A stretch of DNA of 64,000 nucleotides from Glandiceps talaboti (GCF_964340395.1 NC_135564.1:5585361-5649360), one strand, 5' to 3'; shown: positions 1 through 15,660, numbered from the stretch's first letter. Notes: a model not told the origin generated them from the sequence alone. A program made the numbers and translations.

Positions 1-796
1 CATATTGTGCAATTATTTAATATGTGTGGAAATAAAAATGGACGAGTTTGTGTCAGTCAGGTTTGGATTTTTGTCTTTTTCCTTTGACTTTCCCTTTAGT
101 CATGGATTATCATTTAAATGCGTAGAATACAAGCTGCAAAATGAAGGAAAACTTCAAATGTCATTATATAGCATTAAATTAACGTAGTCAACTTTAAAAT
201 TGATAGTAAACCTCACTTCCATGGATGCCAGTTCCATTGTATAGAACTGAAATCGTATTGTCAAATAACAAAATATATTAAGTGAATTCAGGTATTCGAT
301 ACCGACAATCCAGATATCAATAAGGGCAATGAATGATCATATTTTTAATTCCAACCAAAAAGTAAAGAGATGAGTCAGAATATTGCACAGATTGACAACA
401 TGACAAAAAAGTTCATTCCACTTTGTGATAAAAATAAAACAAACATTAAGACATTTAACATCTCGACGATGCATGCCACAGCAATTCTTTACTCAAAGTG
501 ATTAATAACATAAGCTTAACACATTACTTCCCCTACGCATTACACTATTATACGTAATATATGGTCTTTTTACGCTCAACATCCCTTGTTTTAATCACAC
601 ATTGGTATTTACTTCTACAATAAATCGTCTTTTACCAACGGCGTCCACCGATTTAATTACACATAGGCATTTATATCGTAAACTTTTCTGGTGTAACTTT
701 CGTGATATTTACTCGTCCGATGCCCTAATAAACTGAATTATGTCTGCAATTAACATGCATCTGTCATGGTTTGGCAAAGTGACAAAGAAGAAAAAG

Positions 797-850
<54 letters not shown>

Positions 851-2333
851 CAGTCATGTTCCAATGTTCATTTCTGTTAAATTTACTTCGCCTAATGTAA
901 CAAAAGTACTGATAACAAAAGGTTTAATTTCTCGTACATATCATAGTCTTTGGTTTGTGATTACGTCACACATTCATTCTTACAATAAAAATTAAAAATT
1001 AAAAATTAAAAATGACGTAATCTCTTTAACATTCAATTTCGCAGTGGCGTCAACGTTTAAAAGTCGTATATTCTTTGTAAAGTACGTTGGAATGAAGAAA
1101 TTTCAAGTTCATTTGCATCATTAGTTCATTTACTATTAAATATTAAGAATACATTACAGTTTCACAAGTACTATTATAACCACCATGTCAGACTCTCCAC
1201 ACAAAATAATGTACATATTGTTTGATATAATAGTTCTTGAAATATAAACAACAAATTACATAACGATGTCAAATTCCATTGTTTTAAATTTCAGTTGACT
1301 GGTTTGATAATTATCTGCATTCTGGTTTGACGATATTGGCTTAAGGTACGACGCAGCACCATTTCTTTTACACCTTTCCAATAAATTGCGCCCTCTGGTG
1401 ACTCATGACTGAAACGATGGTAAAATAAATCATAATTTACGTCACTGCATATTTTACCACAATGCGACGGAGGGACGATGATTTGCCTTCGGTCGTCTGT
1501 GCGTCTCGTCATAAATTGCCCAGCTATGTAATACCTTTTGTTTTTCGAATGAAGTAGCTTATTCTTTGTGATTTTACATACAACTTACTATATTTCACTA
1601 TATTTTATTATTATTATCAATATTGTTTATTCAAAATGTAAGTGTGAGAGAGTGTTGTTATTGGAAAGGCGTATTTTTTTTAAAACTTTTCTTCACACTA
1701 TTTTTGTCAAATTATTTGGAAATGTAAAAATCCATGCGTACAATTTTCTTGCGACATACTATATTACCATCTGTCATTCTGTTTAGTCTAGAATTGCTAT
1801 GCCATTCCATACATCAACAACCATCGTATACAGAATGGTCATATGTTAACATTATCATTGTCTGTGTGCATGTACTATTAGTCTTTGATTCATTAGTCTA
1901 CCACTAAGTGTTGTGTGTATATACACAAATGAAAACTTTTCCTAGCTACGTCCTTGGAGGTTTTAAGCTTTTAAAAGAAAAAAACAGACAGGACATTACT
2001 ATTAAAGATGTAAAACTATTTTAAAGTTTAAAGTTCTGATTGAAATGATAACCAAGAATGAAATATGAATCACCCATTTTATTATCGCATTAATAGACAC
2101 ATTTATATAGTAAGTAGGAAAGGGGTTATTCGCGTTGAGAACAAAGAATTATGTAAATATATTATTTAAAACAACGACCTTACATATTAATGAGATAGTT
2201 TGCATAAATGTCACAACATTGAAGTTACTTTTTTAATGTGTTTGTTCTGCATCTGGAACATAAGCATGTGCATGTGAGTGACTAGTTTTAGCACAACTGA
2301 ACTGAGGTTCAGCCGCGCTATAGGCATGGTGAA

Positions 2334-2687
<354 letters not shown>

Positions 2688-4301
2688 CAAATATAAATGT
2701 ATGTGTTACAACAAAAGCATTTCTTTTTTGACAGAGTCCTACTATGAAATAAACTCTTGTACCTTACAGAATGCTTCGAAGATCGACCAATACCTGCTAT
2801 GCCATGCTATGCTAGATCACAAAACGGAATGGATGTATCGAACTATCAACACTTCAGTCACACATAAATTACAATCATCCTTAAGGATACAATGGGGGAA
2901 CACCTGGGTCCACCGAATCTAACCAATAGAAATCCACTACTTCCACAACTGCGCCAACCACGTATTGAAGAACTCAATACCGATACAAAATTAGACCGTC
3001 TGGTCAAAGCTCGACTTATGTTTTTAACACTCTGTTACCAGTTTGCAGTACAAACCTTCGTGGGAGAACGCTTCGCCATCTTTTGTTTGGAATGTGTGCT
3101 TGAAACAGAACTGCAAGTTAAGTGTGTGGTTTCCAAATGCCAGAAATATGTTATGTATACATTTATCGACGAAATGTTAATCAGTGAATCTTGCATGCGC
3201 ATACGACATTACTTCTGATTTCGAGTCATGTTTGTATTTGAAGAGTTTTTTTCACAATATTGATTCGACGTAATATCATTCGAAGATACGTGTTATTTCA
3301 GCTTGAGAATGCGTGAATTTTGAAGCTAAAATACAGGGTGAATGTGTGGGGAGGGGGGAGTGAAGTCGCATGGCTATAAAGAAAATATTGGCAAAAGCGT
3401 AGGAGAAACAAATGCGAACGTGAATAGTGACCTGGGTTTCACACGCTGTCATACTTTATAACCCCCACGTTGTATGCATGTATGTTATGGTTTCCATGAC
3501 AATGTCTTTTTTCACACCTTGTCGAAATATTGTGCGAAGCTAGCTTTAGTAAAACTAAGAGAGAAAGATTTTACTTTTGCTTTAGACGTCATGCACTGGT
3601 TTTGACATCGACATTCTTACAAAAAATTTTTATTCCAAAAGTGAAAATTTAAACTTATAATTACTTTGTGAACTTCCATCTCGTCTACTCAAAAAAGAGA
3701 AAAGGTTAAAAAATATTTTAAAAGAAAATGGCGAATTGATTAAGATGTTTCTTGAATGATATTCGTCCATTCCAAGTAAAACAAATATGAACTTATTTTT
3801 TTTTTATTTGATGGTGCATGGTCGAATGAACACCATATATTGCATTGTGTTCAATAATAATCGAAGTATATTCTTTTATTTAAAAAATGGTCTGTATCCA
3901 TTACCTCTTATTGTGAAACAGTTACAGGGTTACCAGTTTTTTTTATAAACAGCAATGTAAAGTTTTATATCCTACGACTCTTGGCCAATCTGTCAAAACG
4001 AAAATGGTGGTGAAATAATTTTTTTCCGAAATTTAAGTAAATAACCTGATTTGAGGATTCAGAAGTTATTGAATTATGATTCAATGTTTCCATAGAAACG
4101 AATTTTTTTCTGAGGATTGTGAGATGAATTCTGTTTCCAGTTTTCTATCAATTTGACAACAAGCGAATCAATTTTGTGTGTGGTCCTTGGTCAGGACAAA
4201 ATGCAAATGAGCTCATACTTGAAATTTCTTTATGACAGCCGTAAATAAAACAAGACTGCATAATCAAAAGTTATCTTGTGTCCTAATGATGTTACACGCG
4301 C

Positions 4302-4591
4302 GTATGTGTGTGTGTGTGTGTGTGTGTACGAGAGCGTGCGTGCGTGCGTATGTATGTATGTATGTATGTATGTATGTATGTATGTATGTATGTATGTTTT
4401 ACATCTCTGTCTCTATCTCTCGCTGTCGCTGTCTCTCCCTGTCTCTGTGTCTCTTTGTCCGTCTTCAACAGTGTCTGTCTGTTTCTCTGTCTCTCTGTCT
4501 GTCTCTGTCTGGCTGCCTGTCTGTCCGTCTGTCTCTCTGTCTCTGTCCCTGTCTCTGTCCCTGTCTCTGACTGACTGACTGACTGACTGAC

Positions 4592-4644
<53 letters not shown>

Positions 4645-4752
4645 GCCGTCCCCCCTCTCTCTCTCTCTCGCTCCCTCCCTCCCTCCTCCCCCCTCCCTCC
4701 TTGCCTCCCTCCCTCCCTCCTCCCCCTCCCTCCTTGCCTGCCTCCCTCCTTA
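4302..4752. repeat. Compound microsatellite (TG)n-(GTAT)n-pyrimidine tract
   Basis: (TG)n at about 4302-4328 is followed by (GTAT)n to 4396, then about 350 bp of almost pure pyrimidine-strand repeats: TCTC and TCTG types, (CTGA)n, (TCTG)n to about 4642, and (CCCT)n to about 4752. The strand asymmetry is nearly complete through the second half. Confidence 0.95.
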
Positions 4753-5058
4753 CTTTAGGTACTGAATTCGTCCACCTATATCTGCGATTCTCCACATATC
4801 TTCAAATCCACCCAGTACATGTAGCGTTGACAAACTATTTATAAAGAGAGTCTACTCATATAAGGTTACGTGTCACCGATAACTGTATCTTGGTTTCATC
4901 GTAATCCTATCCCAGGTCGTGTCCATGTACATGGCCATATTACCAATTAATTCGTCGACGTTCGTCCATCACGTTCATCCCAGTTCAGTTACATTATCAT
5001 AACATCTATACCACGTGCACTCAGTCAGTCAGTCAATCATTCATTCAGTCAGCGCCGT

Positions 5059-5067
5059 CTCTCTCTC

Positions 5068-5161
<94 letters not shown>

Positions 5162-5222
5162 GAGCTCTCTCTAGAGCTCTCTCTCTCTCTAGAGCTCTCT
5201 CTAGAGCTCTCTCTCTCTCTCT
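5059..5222. repeat. (CT)n with interspersed AGAGCTCT palindromes
   Basis: A long (CT)n run begins at 5059. From about 5160 it is interrupted four times by TAGAGCTCTCTC units. These contain the self-complementary octamer AGAGCTCT, so the end of the tract has local dyad symmetry. Confidence 0.9.
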
Positions 5223-5661
5223 CAGAGACAACAGAAAGAGTTTTGGAAACAGAAGCAATAAATGAGTATACACTACGTATACATTGAACAAATTAAACTA
5301 ACATGTGTAATATCAATGTCTGGAATTGTCGTTCATTGTTAGAATACCATGGCTGAGTGGACGAGGCATATGTACTTTAAAGACTCAACTTCCGTTGAGC
5401 CGGCGGTATATAGACCATTAGAAATCGTCCTAGTTCACTTCCAACAACTCTCTATTTTATGAAGAAAACGTCTTATTGATACAGTTGAACAATGGCTTAG
5501 GCCCCACTTGATGCTGTCAATTAAATGAATGGATATGCTTATCTTCACACTGCTCACACATTGCCCGGAAGATATCTCTTATATTGAACTATAACCTGTA
5601 CTTAATGTCAGTCTATTTCGTTGATGTTATGAAATGATCTGAATTTACACAATGTTTAGAG

Positions 5662-5812
<151 letters not shown>

Positions 5813-7403
5813 TTTGAATTCGATATCAACTTTACTCCGTGTGCACGTATCTAGTCGTTGGTATTTTTGTATTATTGTATTGGCATTATAAAGCTCTGTG
5901 TGGACAGAGTAGTACATGTGAGGAATCCATCATTACATCACCCTTCATATGCTCAATTTATCTGACGTTTTATCAATGACTGTTTCATTGCATGGGCTGT
6001 TTTCAAACCACTATATTTGTATCAAGTGGAAAGACAAGTCTCTCAGACAAATATGATTGGATTGGCGTTGTTAGTCACTCTCGTTAATTTTGGAACGTGT
6101 TGGCGTCTACCAGCTGTCACTTTGAATCCGTCAACTCCTATTTCATAGTATGGCATTCTATGTTTTATGCTGTGTTCTGCCTACTGGAGTGCTTTCAAAT
6201 GACAGAACTAAATTCCATCTTTGGAATTCGACCTTGTCATTAGATATCCTAACATACTGGGTGAAGTATTTTACATTGAACAGTAGACTTGTTCCTATGT
6301 ATCTCGTTATGATTTGAAACATTGACAAGTAATAATCAAATTTAAACTGTATCAAGTATAATCATACTTAAATTGTATCAATTGCATGGGTACTATTTTG
6401 TATGGTTCTATCTCTTTCAGAAACCCTGTCATTGCTTCATCGTACGCCTACCTTAATTTCTACAAAAGTGGCTATTGCAATATTATCCTCATTGCCAATA
6501 TCCCAATACACGCATCTCGTTTAAAATGCCCTAGCTGTAACGTGGCTATTAATTTTCGACCTGACAACCAACAAAGTGTTCACTGAAAAATATTAAAATA
6601 TCAATACTAATTAGAGCTCTGTTTTATCCATAAGTAAGATAGAAACAAGTTGAAAATAATGATCGTGTTAAGGCCACTGATCTTAAGGTGCGGACATAAA
6701 ATCAACCAGATTGGGTTTGTTGTACTATAGTATGTTTACAACCACTCAACTATATTTACCAACAGCTGATTCAATATTGTTTAAGATATACGACATTATG
6801 AGTAAATCAATATATCTAATAACACAGTTTCAAAAAACGTTCTAGTTGCAGGTAGTATATAGCTTTAACACATCCATGGAAACTCCTCCTTACGTCTAGT
6901 TCAGGGGGGTAGGGAGCTGGGTTTGCCCTCCTGTGGTAATAATCTTTACTGTGGATAACATCAGTAATTATGCTAATTAGTCTTCCTCCCATTATCAATT
7001 GCTCATGATTTATCAAAATATCATTCCGACTACTGCTGCGATCCGGGGCTGCGATATCGACCAGTCGATGATGTTGGTTTACACCTTGTTTGTTATTTGA
7101 AAACTGATGCAAAATCACAGAGATCTGAGACAGGAAAGAGGGGTAATCTAACTTTGCTTGTCGAAAAATGAGCCAAGGTGTCCGATACTTGGATAAGGAT
7201 GTAAATGTTGTTGGCATACGATACAGTTACAAGCACACCACCAACGGTCAATATTGAATACTTTTTTACTTTTTTTTTTTACGAGTTTAGTGACCATACT
7301 ACGAATGTTCGCATCGAAGCATTGTAATTGGTTCGTATTTCTTGCAGTAAAGGTCATAACTATATTTAAAGTGGGTTATTTACTTTTCCACAATTTGCTT
7401 TTC

Positions 7404-7728
<325 letters not shown>

Positions 7729-8555
7729 CTCTCTCATACAAATACGAATACAAGTATACAACACACATAATGTCAACATATTTTCAACAACTCGCATTGT
7801 AGTCATCAATGTTCATAGTGAGGAGCGAATCATTTTCTGATGGGTGAAAATTTGTTTATTGTAAAAATACACTTAAAACAATAGTTTCACTCTGGAATAA
7901 GGCATTGGAAAAAGGCCTTGGCGTATTTCTTAGAAACACGGCTTGCTTTTTGGTTTGGTTACTGTGCGTTGGTCCCTGCTAGTATTAAAGAAATTGTCGT
8001 AGTTTATCGACCTGAAAATAAAAATAAAAGGAAGTTTCCAGTTATTGTGGCTCATCATGAAATTACGTTGCTCAATAGCTACGATTGTTTGTTCTTACAT
8101 AATTCATCTGGTAAAGTGACAGTCTGTAACCGAGACCCCATTTCCGACTAGAGTCATACAAAATTGACATACTCGACACTAAAAGTTGAAGAAAAATAAA
8201 TCTTAGTTGACACTGCAATGTGATGTTGCAAACTTTAAAGTGATTTGAAAATATGGAGAGCGCTGTTGTAGCCAATTTAATGGTTCCTAAAGATTAATAC
8301 ATCATGTTAGAATCACCTGAGTGCCATTTTCATATCATATACGAATTCCAGTCTCATATGATTAAAATATTTTCAGTAATTGGAAGTACATATCAATGTG
8401 AAACATTTTGGAGAGTGTTTTCTTGACGACTCTTCTCAGTCTATATTCTTCTCGTAATTTATGTAAATGTGGTTTTTGAAAGCATTGTTTGTCACCATAA
8501 GATGAAATGTAAGTCAGGACATGTACAGTGGAAATCAGTTAAGAATCAAACCTTC

Positions 8556-8833
8556 GCCTGGCTAGACAAAAATCTTACTAATAACACACCGTCGCCAAAT
8601 CATATACATTGTAACAAAGTATACCTTTTTCAGATATGTGAGGTAATTAAAATATAACACTTGTACTAGAGTTTTGTCGTGCTGGGGACCGACGATAAGA
8701 TCTAACAGACTGTTAACGTTAATAGTATGATTTGTGTTGAGCCAGACGATATGATGCAACAATGTTATAAGATTTTTGTTAAGCTAGACAGTGAAATGTA
8801 GCAATGTTAGTAACTATTTCGTCGAGTCAGACG
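8556..8833. mobile_element. Inverted-repeat (MITE-like) element, copy 1
   Basis: The left part contains a TCTAGC/GACAAAAATCTTACTAA-type motif. The right part carries inverted versions of it near 8740-8833, in which a gagccagacgatatga-type block alternates with aagatttttgtt-type blocks. The same motifs in the same inverted arrangement recur at 16148-16285. I see no coding sequence. The boundaries are approximate and the family is not named. Confidence 0.5.
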
Positions 8834-8882
8834 ACGATTTCTTTCTACTCAACCGAATTCCATTGTAGCTATCATTGTAACA

Positions 8883-9467
8883 TTATTGAATGATACGTAC
8901 GAGCATAGAAGTCAATACTGGGTCGTCATTCTCCGTCATCGCATTCAGAGAATTCAATGTCCTTGTACTTTCTGTTTCCTTGACGTCATTTTCATCTTCT
9001 ACAATTCTCTCCATTTGGTCAGAGTCGGACGGTGCACTGCGTCCGAACCTGAAAATCACAAGCCAGAAAACCACCTGTTGGAATATCTCTTTGTTATTAC
9101 AAAGTCACTGTGTAACGGTACAACAAAAGCGAGAAATAATAGTAATTCTTCTCGTAGACGTTGAAAGAACTTTTTTTTTATTGTGGATTTGTTTCTCGAT
9201 TGTACATCTGGAATAATGTGAATGTATTTATCTTGGCACCCAATTTGTTTTAGCGGACAACTTTCTACATTTTGGCTCTCACTTTATTTTGGTAGATTAA
9301 CAATTTTTGACGACAGTGTACTTGAATGTAGCTTTTGTGACTAAATGCCTTGATTTGAAATAAATCTCTCTTTGATTCATACCAGGTTTTTCAGAATTTA
9401 CCAGTGAAGGTAATCCAGGTGAATGTTAATGGTGTAAACAATAAAGCAAGCTAAAATATATATTTAG

Positions 9468-9536
<69 letters not shown>

Positions 9537-12500
9537 GACGATCAGTCGTTCATGAAATGATAAATTATGCGTGTATGTGAAAAGTTCATATGAATAAGTC
9601 TGTTTAGATCAACGGTACGGTAGTATTGGAACCTATTTTATCTATCCGCAGTAAGCTTACTTATCATAATCATACCTGCTAGATCTGAACTCACGTATTG
9701 AATGATTTTAAAGGCATGTCTTGATATGGTCTCTGTCATACAGTTACAAAATTGTCATGCATAACATATTTTACAAAATTAAGAGCAACAATAGCAATAA
9801 TAAGCATATTATGATGATCAATTTTGTCCAACGGTTACAAAATATATAGGGTTAAAAAGATGAAAACTGCAAAATATGAACTCACGGTTGCACTGCTCAG
9901 AAAGATGAGTTCTAAGACAACATTTGAAAAAAATAAATTGCACATCGAAACGAATTCTAAAAAGAAACCAGTTTAACAATAGCCTACCCATAGAACGTGT
10001 CGGACTAACACTGCACTATTTTCGCTATCCAAACTTGCGCAATTTCAACACAAATTAGAATGCCAGTTATTATACCGAACAGTCGTGTTACGTTAGTCCT
10101 ACACGTCAAAAGCTAGGCTAGTTCCACCAATTGGAGTTGTAACTGAAAAAGCTCGGCACCAACCATCTGTTGTATTTCTCCTTGTACCACTTCTTGTACG
10201 GAATTTTTGTAAGAACATTTGAAACGCTGTGATGTTATATTCACATATATACATCAATATGTCCATATATTAAATACTGAATTTCGTACGCTCCAAACCT
10301 TCACACACTGGAGAAGTCAGTTTTAATTTAAATGTACGAAGCCTTACCGAACCTTAATATGATGAACTATGAGACTTCCCAAGTAGGCACTTTGGAAAAA
10401 AAGGCTTGAAAGCATTTTCTGTTTTCGATTACCTGAGAAGGCGTTATGGTAGTGTATATCAATTCCGAATTTTGTACATTAGGTACATCGCGGTATATAT
10501 CCAGGAATTCATGTACAAGTTTCCCTGAAATACGGATAAAACGTTTAACATATGGCTATATGCTTCATTGGTTAAATCGTTCCTTTGTTGTAGCGATTTG
10601 ACATGATAATAAATGGAATGTGACCATAGTAATTAAGACTATTAAAATGTAAACATTCTCTTTAATACTTCCCCCGCTATGACACTTTCTCCTTTAAATC
10701 GAACACCGAACTGATCAGATAGTTGTAAAAGCGTAAACCTGGTGTTTTAATAGATATATAAACCTGTAAAGTTAATGTACCTATATCCGCTATAGACCAC
10801 CTAACCGTAATTAACTCCCTATGGGAGGTCATAAAAAGAAATAAAACTAGCCCATACTGGAGTCATTACAAAAAAATATATTAAACTTTTTTATACCTAA
10901 ATATTTACGTCTGACCTTTCTATAGCTGCCAAGTTTAACAATGTTGGCAAATCAATACCAATTTTATAGTACCCATTATTAGTTACTCTTGATTACGCAT
11001 GCCCGGAATATATATATATATTTCACGTGCGCACTTGGAAGACACGTTCACATTTGTTGAATCATCGGTGTTAAATGTTAACGGGTTGACTTTTGCACTA
11101 CTATATGTTTTTATTGTTTGCCGTGAACTAAAATGTGATGCAGTCGTAATGTGATGAATTATGCTTCGCTCTGATGTCAATCATTTATTGCAGTAATTAT
11201 AAACATATTTTTTATTTTTCCATAAATATACTATTTTACAAATCTCTTCAAATCGTGTACATAATTGTTTGGTTGCTTACGTTGTGATGCATCTAGTTCA
11301 TATCTGCATGTTTTCTATTTTTCTGCTTTTATGACATATACACATGTATAGATATCAAATGCAATACCTTCAATAGAAGATGGCATATTATCATTCAAAT
11401 TAATATTCAGTTATTTTACTTAAAATTGAAACAAAAAGGAGCGTTACAATTGAAACATTTTGCTATTAGTTAACAATACAGTTAAGACTTACTTATTTGA
11501 AATTAGATGCACACCGGAGTGACTAATACCGGTATGTTTATAACAAAAAGTAGAATTTCGTGTGTGGGTGAACAACATGTTTATGAACTAGTAGAGATTG
11601 AGATATGAAAAGGTACTATAATGATATGTAATAAACGTTAATGGGGAACTAGAAGTCGGGCTAAATTGAATTCGAGTGAGCTTGGCGTCGGCCTGAAACA
11701 CGGTTAGAGCTGAATTAGGATTTCAGCTAAACGTTGGTCTTGGTTCGACTTCTGAGTTGGAGGTAACTTCGGCTTAAGTATGTACACTCAATTAATTTCC
11801 CCATAATTTTTCGATTGATCTCGGATCTGTACATGTAATGATTAATAAAAGAATTCACTGTACGAACGTGATTAGGTGTAAATTTATAGACTTAAGTAGC
11901 AGACGAAAATTCTATTTATGGAAGTAATTCACCGATTTCTCTCGAAGCTTCTACGTTTTTCTATCAAAACCAAAACATCAACAATGTTGGGTCAATTAAA
12001 CAATCTTTTATACAGTAACTGTAAAAAGTGACTTAGAATATAAACTATATACTGCTGATATTCACATTTATGCCACAACGAATGTTATTATTTGTATGCT
12101 GTTTCTCTTCTTACACCATTGACCACCTCTAAGCCGGAGTACAATTTTTCTGCTACTCTTAGACGGTGCCTCAAAAGAGGTTGAGGTTTATGACGATACG
12201 AGAAACAGTAGACTAATAATGAATTTTGCATTCCGACTATAATCTAACACTCTAGAATATACTTTCTGTGAATAGACAAGCTAGTTTGATATATAACATA
12301 ATCCGCATAGACAGTTCTTGGTACCAACACCATTTCATTAAATGAAAGTATTATTTACATATGTAGTCGACGATATGTCTGACTTTTAATTTGAACCTGA
12401 TGTTGAACAAACTTAAAATTGAATACGTTCTCCTGACATCTATTAAATCCACAGATTAAACCTTCCATACATGACTAACACTTGAGATTCGAGAACGCCG

Positions 12501-14162
12501 GAGATTAACTATCCGTTCTTCCTTATTGCTAACATTGCATTCCTGGAACTCTCCTATTCCCTCCTGGCTTTATAAAGGGTCTATTGACACATATATTTTC
12601 TGTCGAACGTATTCCCTATATTTATAAGATCCACCCGATTGCACCGAAATAAATTGACATTAAGTGATTTAACTTGTAAGGTATCCACGCGCTTTTCAAA
12701 ACTTTTTACTGCTCCATGAAGCCTTATTCCTCGGGCAATTATCGAACCAAATTACTCTCTATCCGTTTGTACTTTTAAACAAGTGTTGTTGCTATGACGA
12801 TAGGGATATATGGATTCCACGGATGTGATTTAAGTATTGCACTCAAGAGGTTTCCCGGAGTTCTTGTGTACCATGTTATTTAGATGTGAACATTCAGCAG
12901 ACCACATATACTCATGTAGGCTTAAAAAGTCTTGCCCTGAATATACATTATCAGAAAAACAATTATATAAGCATGAATGAAATTCTTTGAACGCGTATTC
13001 AGGGATTGACAGGGCCACCTAGCAACAGAAGTAGTAATTTATATGTTTTGCATGAACGCACGGAAATGTATGATGCAATGTAATTCGCAGCATTTTCGTC
13101 ATTAATAGTCTACATATGATACGTCGTGTCATGCCACCCTATCAACCAGCACTTACTAGTCTGTAAGATATTGCCATATGGAAGAAGATTCGTGTTTATT
13201 TTGGATTTGTAATTTGTAACACAATTTTATCATGGCTTAAAAACAACATTGACAAAGTCTGTCTTTGTAACTGAATACAATTGCTAAAAGCTAAAATAAA
13301 ATGTGTATAAACAGTTTATTGTACGTATAATAAGAAAGATTTTGAAGGGAGCCTAATTTTTGCCTAGCTAGTTATTGTCAAAATAGACCTGTTGCATTCC
13401 ATTTACTAAAGCATACTGAACCGCCACTTGTTATTGGAGGACCTCAAATCTATCATTTATACATAGTACATACGTGATTTAAACTTGACTATTACATGTA
13501 TTACTGTAACAGTTTAAACGTATACAAAATTATCAAGGAATTCCCTATTATTATGTCACCAACCTTACTAAAGCCAGAAGACGATTTTAATATCATCGAA
13601 GGCATACAACATTAACATTGCACTAGATTAGTTTCGCTATTGCTTTGTGTATATATGTTTTTTTGTAAATCGCCTTTGTAAATAAAGCTTATCAACTCAA
13701 CTTATATCATTTTCAATACCTTATAGTTTGGTGCGATGTAATCGAGGTAACGCTTAGCTAAGTGTAATCTCAATCGAACCACAAGGAACGAAACAATTGT
13801 TCATATTATCCAAGTAAGGGGCGAAATTATCAGAAATACTTTGAGTAAATTGATTTACTTACGGCTGAGGCTTACGGTGAAGGTAACCAGTACTAAGTTA
13901 TCCGTTCACTGAAATATATCGATTGTAACACTTGTTTAACGACTACACTAACTTACCTTAGAGTGTCAACGTAGCGTCGATAGTTTCTCAAGTCCATCAA
14001 GTAAATCGCCCAATCGGTCAGACTTGCACCCTTCCCTGGTGGTGTTGGGGCTTTGACGTTACCACGCTTTGGCAAATGGTGAGAAGAAAAACTGTTTTCT
14101 GCTGAGCAAATTGTGGCACATACAATAACGAAAAACATCAAAACGGCAAACTTGAGGTCCAT
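8883..14162 (-). CDS. NPY/NPF-family neuropeptide precursor (two coding exons)
   Basis: This encodes a secreted precursor of 123 aa. Exon 1 is 14162-13957 and exon 2 is 9048-8883; they are joined by a GTAAGT donor and a TTTTCAG acceptor in phase 2. Residues 1-21 form a hydrophobic signal peptide ending CSA. A dibasic KR (about residue 32-33) releases a peptide of about 37 residues. Its proline-rich N-terminus (APTPPGKG) and following helix match the NPY/NPF plan (D-x-A-x-Y-x3-LR-x-Y). It ends LRF followed by Gly-Arg, the amidation and cleavage signal. An acidic C-terminal flanking peptide of about 50 residues follows. The intron splits the codon of the last Arg before the terminal Phe, the hallmark intron position of NPY/NPF genes. 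Oddity: the usual R-x-R-F/Y end is T-L-R-F, so the first Arg is missing. Family members normally act on rhodopsin-type receptors in feeding circuits. Extra 5' untranslated exons are possible. Confidence 0.83.
9049..13956 (-). other. Large intron of the neuropeptide gene
   Basis: This 4.9-kb intron holds a (TA)n tract at about 9472-9532 and otherwise unique AT-rich sequence. Near 13680 a TGTAAATAAAGCTTATCAAC-type end resembles the 3' tail of a non-LTR retroelement, but no coding part accompanies it. I found no further exon. The two flanking exons join in frame without one. Confidence 0.6.
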
Positions 14163-14219
14163 CGTAGTAATGTAGGAGAAATTGGAGATTGGTTCTATTC
14201 AGCTTGAAGAGCGAGTCAA

Positions 14220-14266
14220 AATATGAAATCAAATGAACTCATGGTAGCCCTTAATATACTATTGGT
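14220..14266 (-). promoter_or_regulatory. Candidate CCAAT and TATA boxes of the neuropeptide gene
   Basis: On the minus strand a CCAAT motif (14261-14265) is followed directly by AGTATATTAA (14260-14251). That places a TATA-like element about 90 nt upstream of the start codon. A transcript starting near 14220 would have a short leader of about 60 nt. This is inference from motif and spacing only. Confidence 0.35.
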
Positions 14267-15349
14267 TATCCCTACAAGACGTGACGTATGCATGCATATT
14301 TTGTATCTTTCAATCAAATGTGCATTTGACAGGAAATGGCGATTAATACTCTGTCGCCCCCTGTCGAGTAGCAATGACACTATCAGATAAGCCGATCTAT
14401 AAAACAGCATCTTCCGTAAAATGCAATTTTCTGATCAGACATGATAAAACTAACTAAACTGTTCACACGCTCCAAAAAGTGTGACGTCATAAAGTATTAA
14501 TTATATCGATCCCATAAATCAGAATAAAAACATCTTACAGTACGTTCTTTCCGCTCCCAAGATGTTTAAGCACCCACAGAAGATAACTTCGTTTATGCAT
14601 AAATATATCATAAATTGAATGTTAGGTCTTCAGGATGCGTAAGAATGAACGGAATGACACGCGATTAAAAGAAATATTTAAAAGATCACCTAACATCTTC
14701 AACATTTTAATAATTCTCTATCTAAATTAGCACCATCTGCATTTACGTTTATATTTTATTACGAAATATATCTATACCTATATTTGACACATCATTTGTG
14801 TTTATGTAAATTTTGAAGATTAGACTTTTTTTATTTCACTTTAAAAAGGCCGTTTTGATAATGGTTATCCCGTGAGAGCTGTAACGTTTGGATGCCCCTG
14901 AACATTGTCATTATACCTGTAAATCAGAAGATGTAACGATATCTTAAGTAAGACCAAACCAGTCGCTTACAAGCAATCTTTGATTTAAGTTAATGAACAA
15001 TGTTCTGCCTTTGTGGCTATTTGTAGTTGCTATATATGTAACGACAGCGTTTAAAATCTTGTCTGAAAATATTTCACTTTTACGAATATTTCTTAGCACA
15101 TTGTTTGTGACAAGTGAGTGAATCGCCGAGACAGCTTTCTAGTATATGACCCTGTTCCAAAAAGGAAAGCAATTAATGATCACTTCCATTGGATATGATC
15201 TTCACCTTAACGTGACTGGTGAATTGAAAAGAAACTGCTGAAAGATTACCTTTCGAGGTCAGCGTCTTGTATGTATTCAATCATGGTGGAAATTAACCGA
15301 GTTGTGAAAAGTAGATAGACATAACTCTAGAGTATTGTTAGAGATATAG

Positions 15350-15351
<2 letters not shown>

Positions 15352-15416
<65 letters not shown>

Positions 15417-15628
15417 CCATCAATAAATCCATCACACACACGCGCGCACACAAAACCCTAGTAGAAGGTACCTAGATCAGTATAGTATAGTGTGTTTATG
15501 TATGTATGTATGTATGTATGTATGTATGTATGTATGTATGTATGTATGTATGTATGTATGTATGTATGTATGTATGTATGTGTGTATGTATGTATGTGTA
15601 TGTGTGTGTATGTATGTGTGTATGTATG

Positions 15629-15660
<32 letters not shown>

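Noticed and set aside
2892-3218. Open frame of 108 codons with mixed composition
   Set aside because: No recognisable family, no splice context and no second related exon; may be chance.
4292-4795. Open frame of 167 codons on the minus strand
   Set aside because: Pure translation of purine/pyrimidine repeats (arginine, glutamate, threonine-aspartate-arginine-glutamine runs).
7918-8151. Open frame of 77 codons
   Set aside because: No signal peptide, domain or neighbouring exon; adjacent to a MITE-like element.
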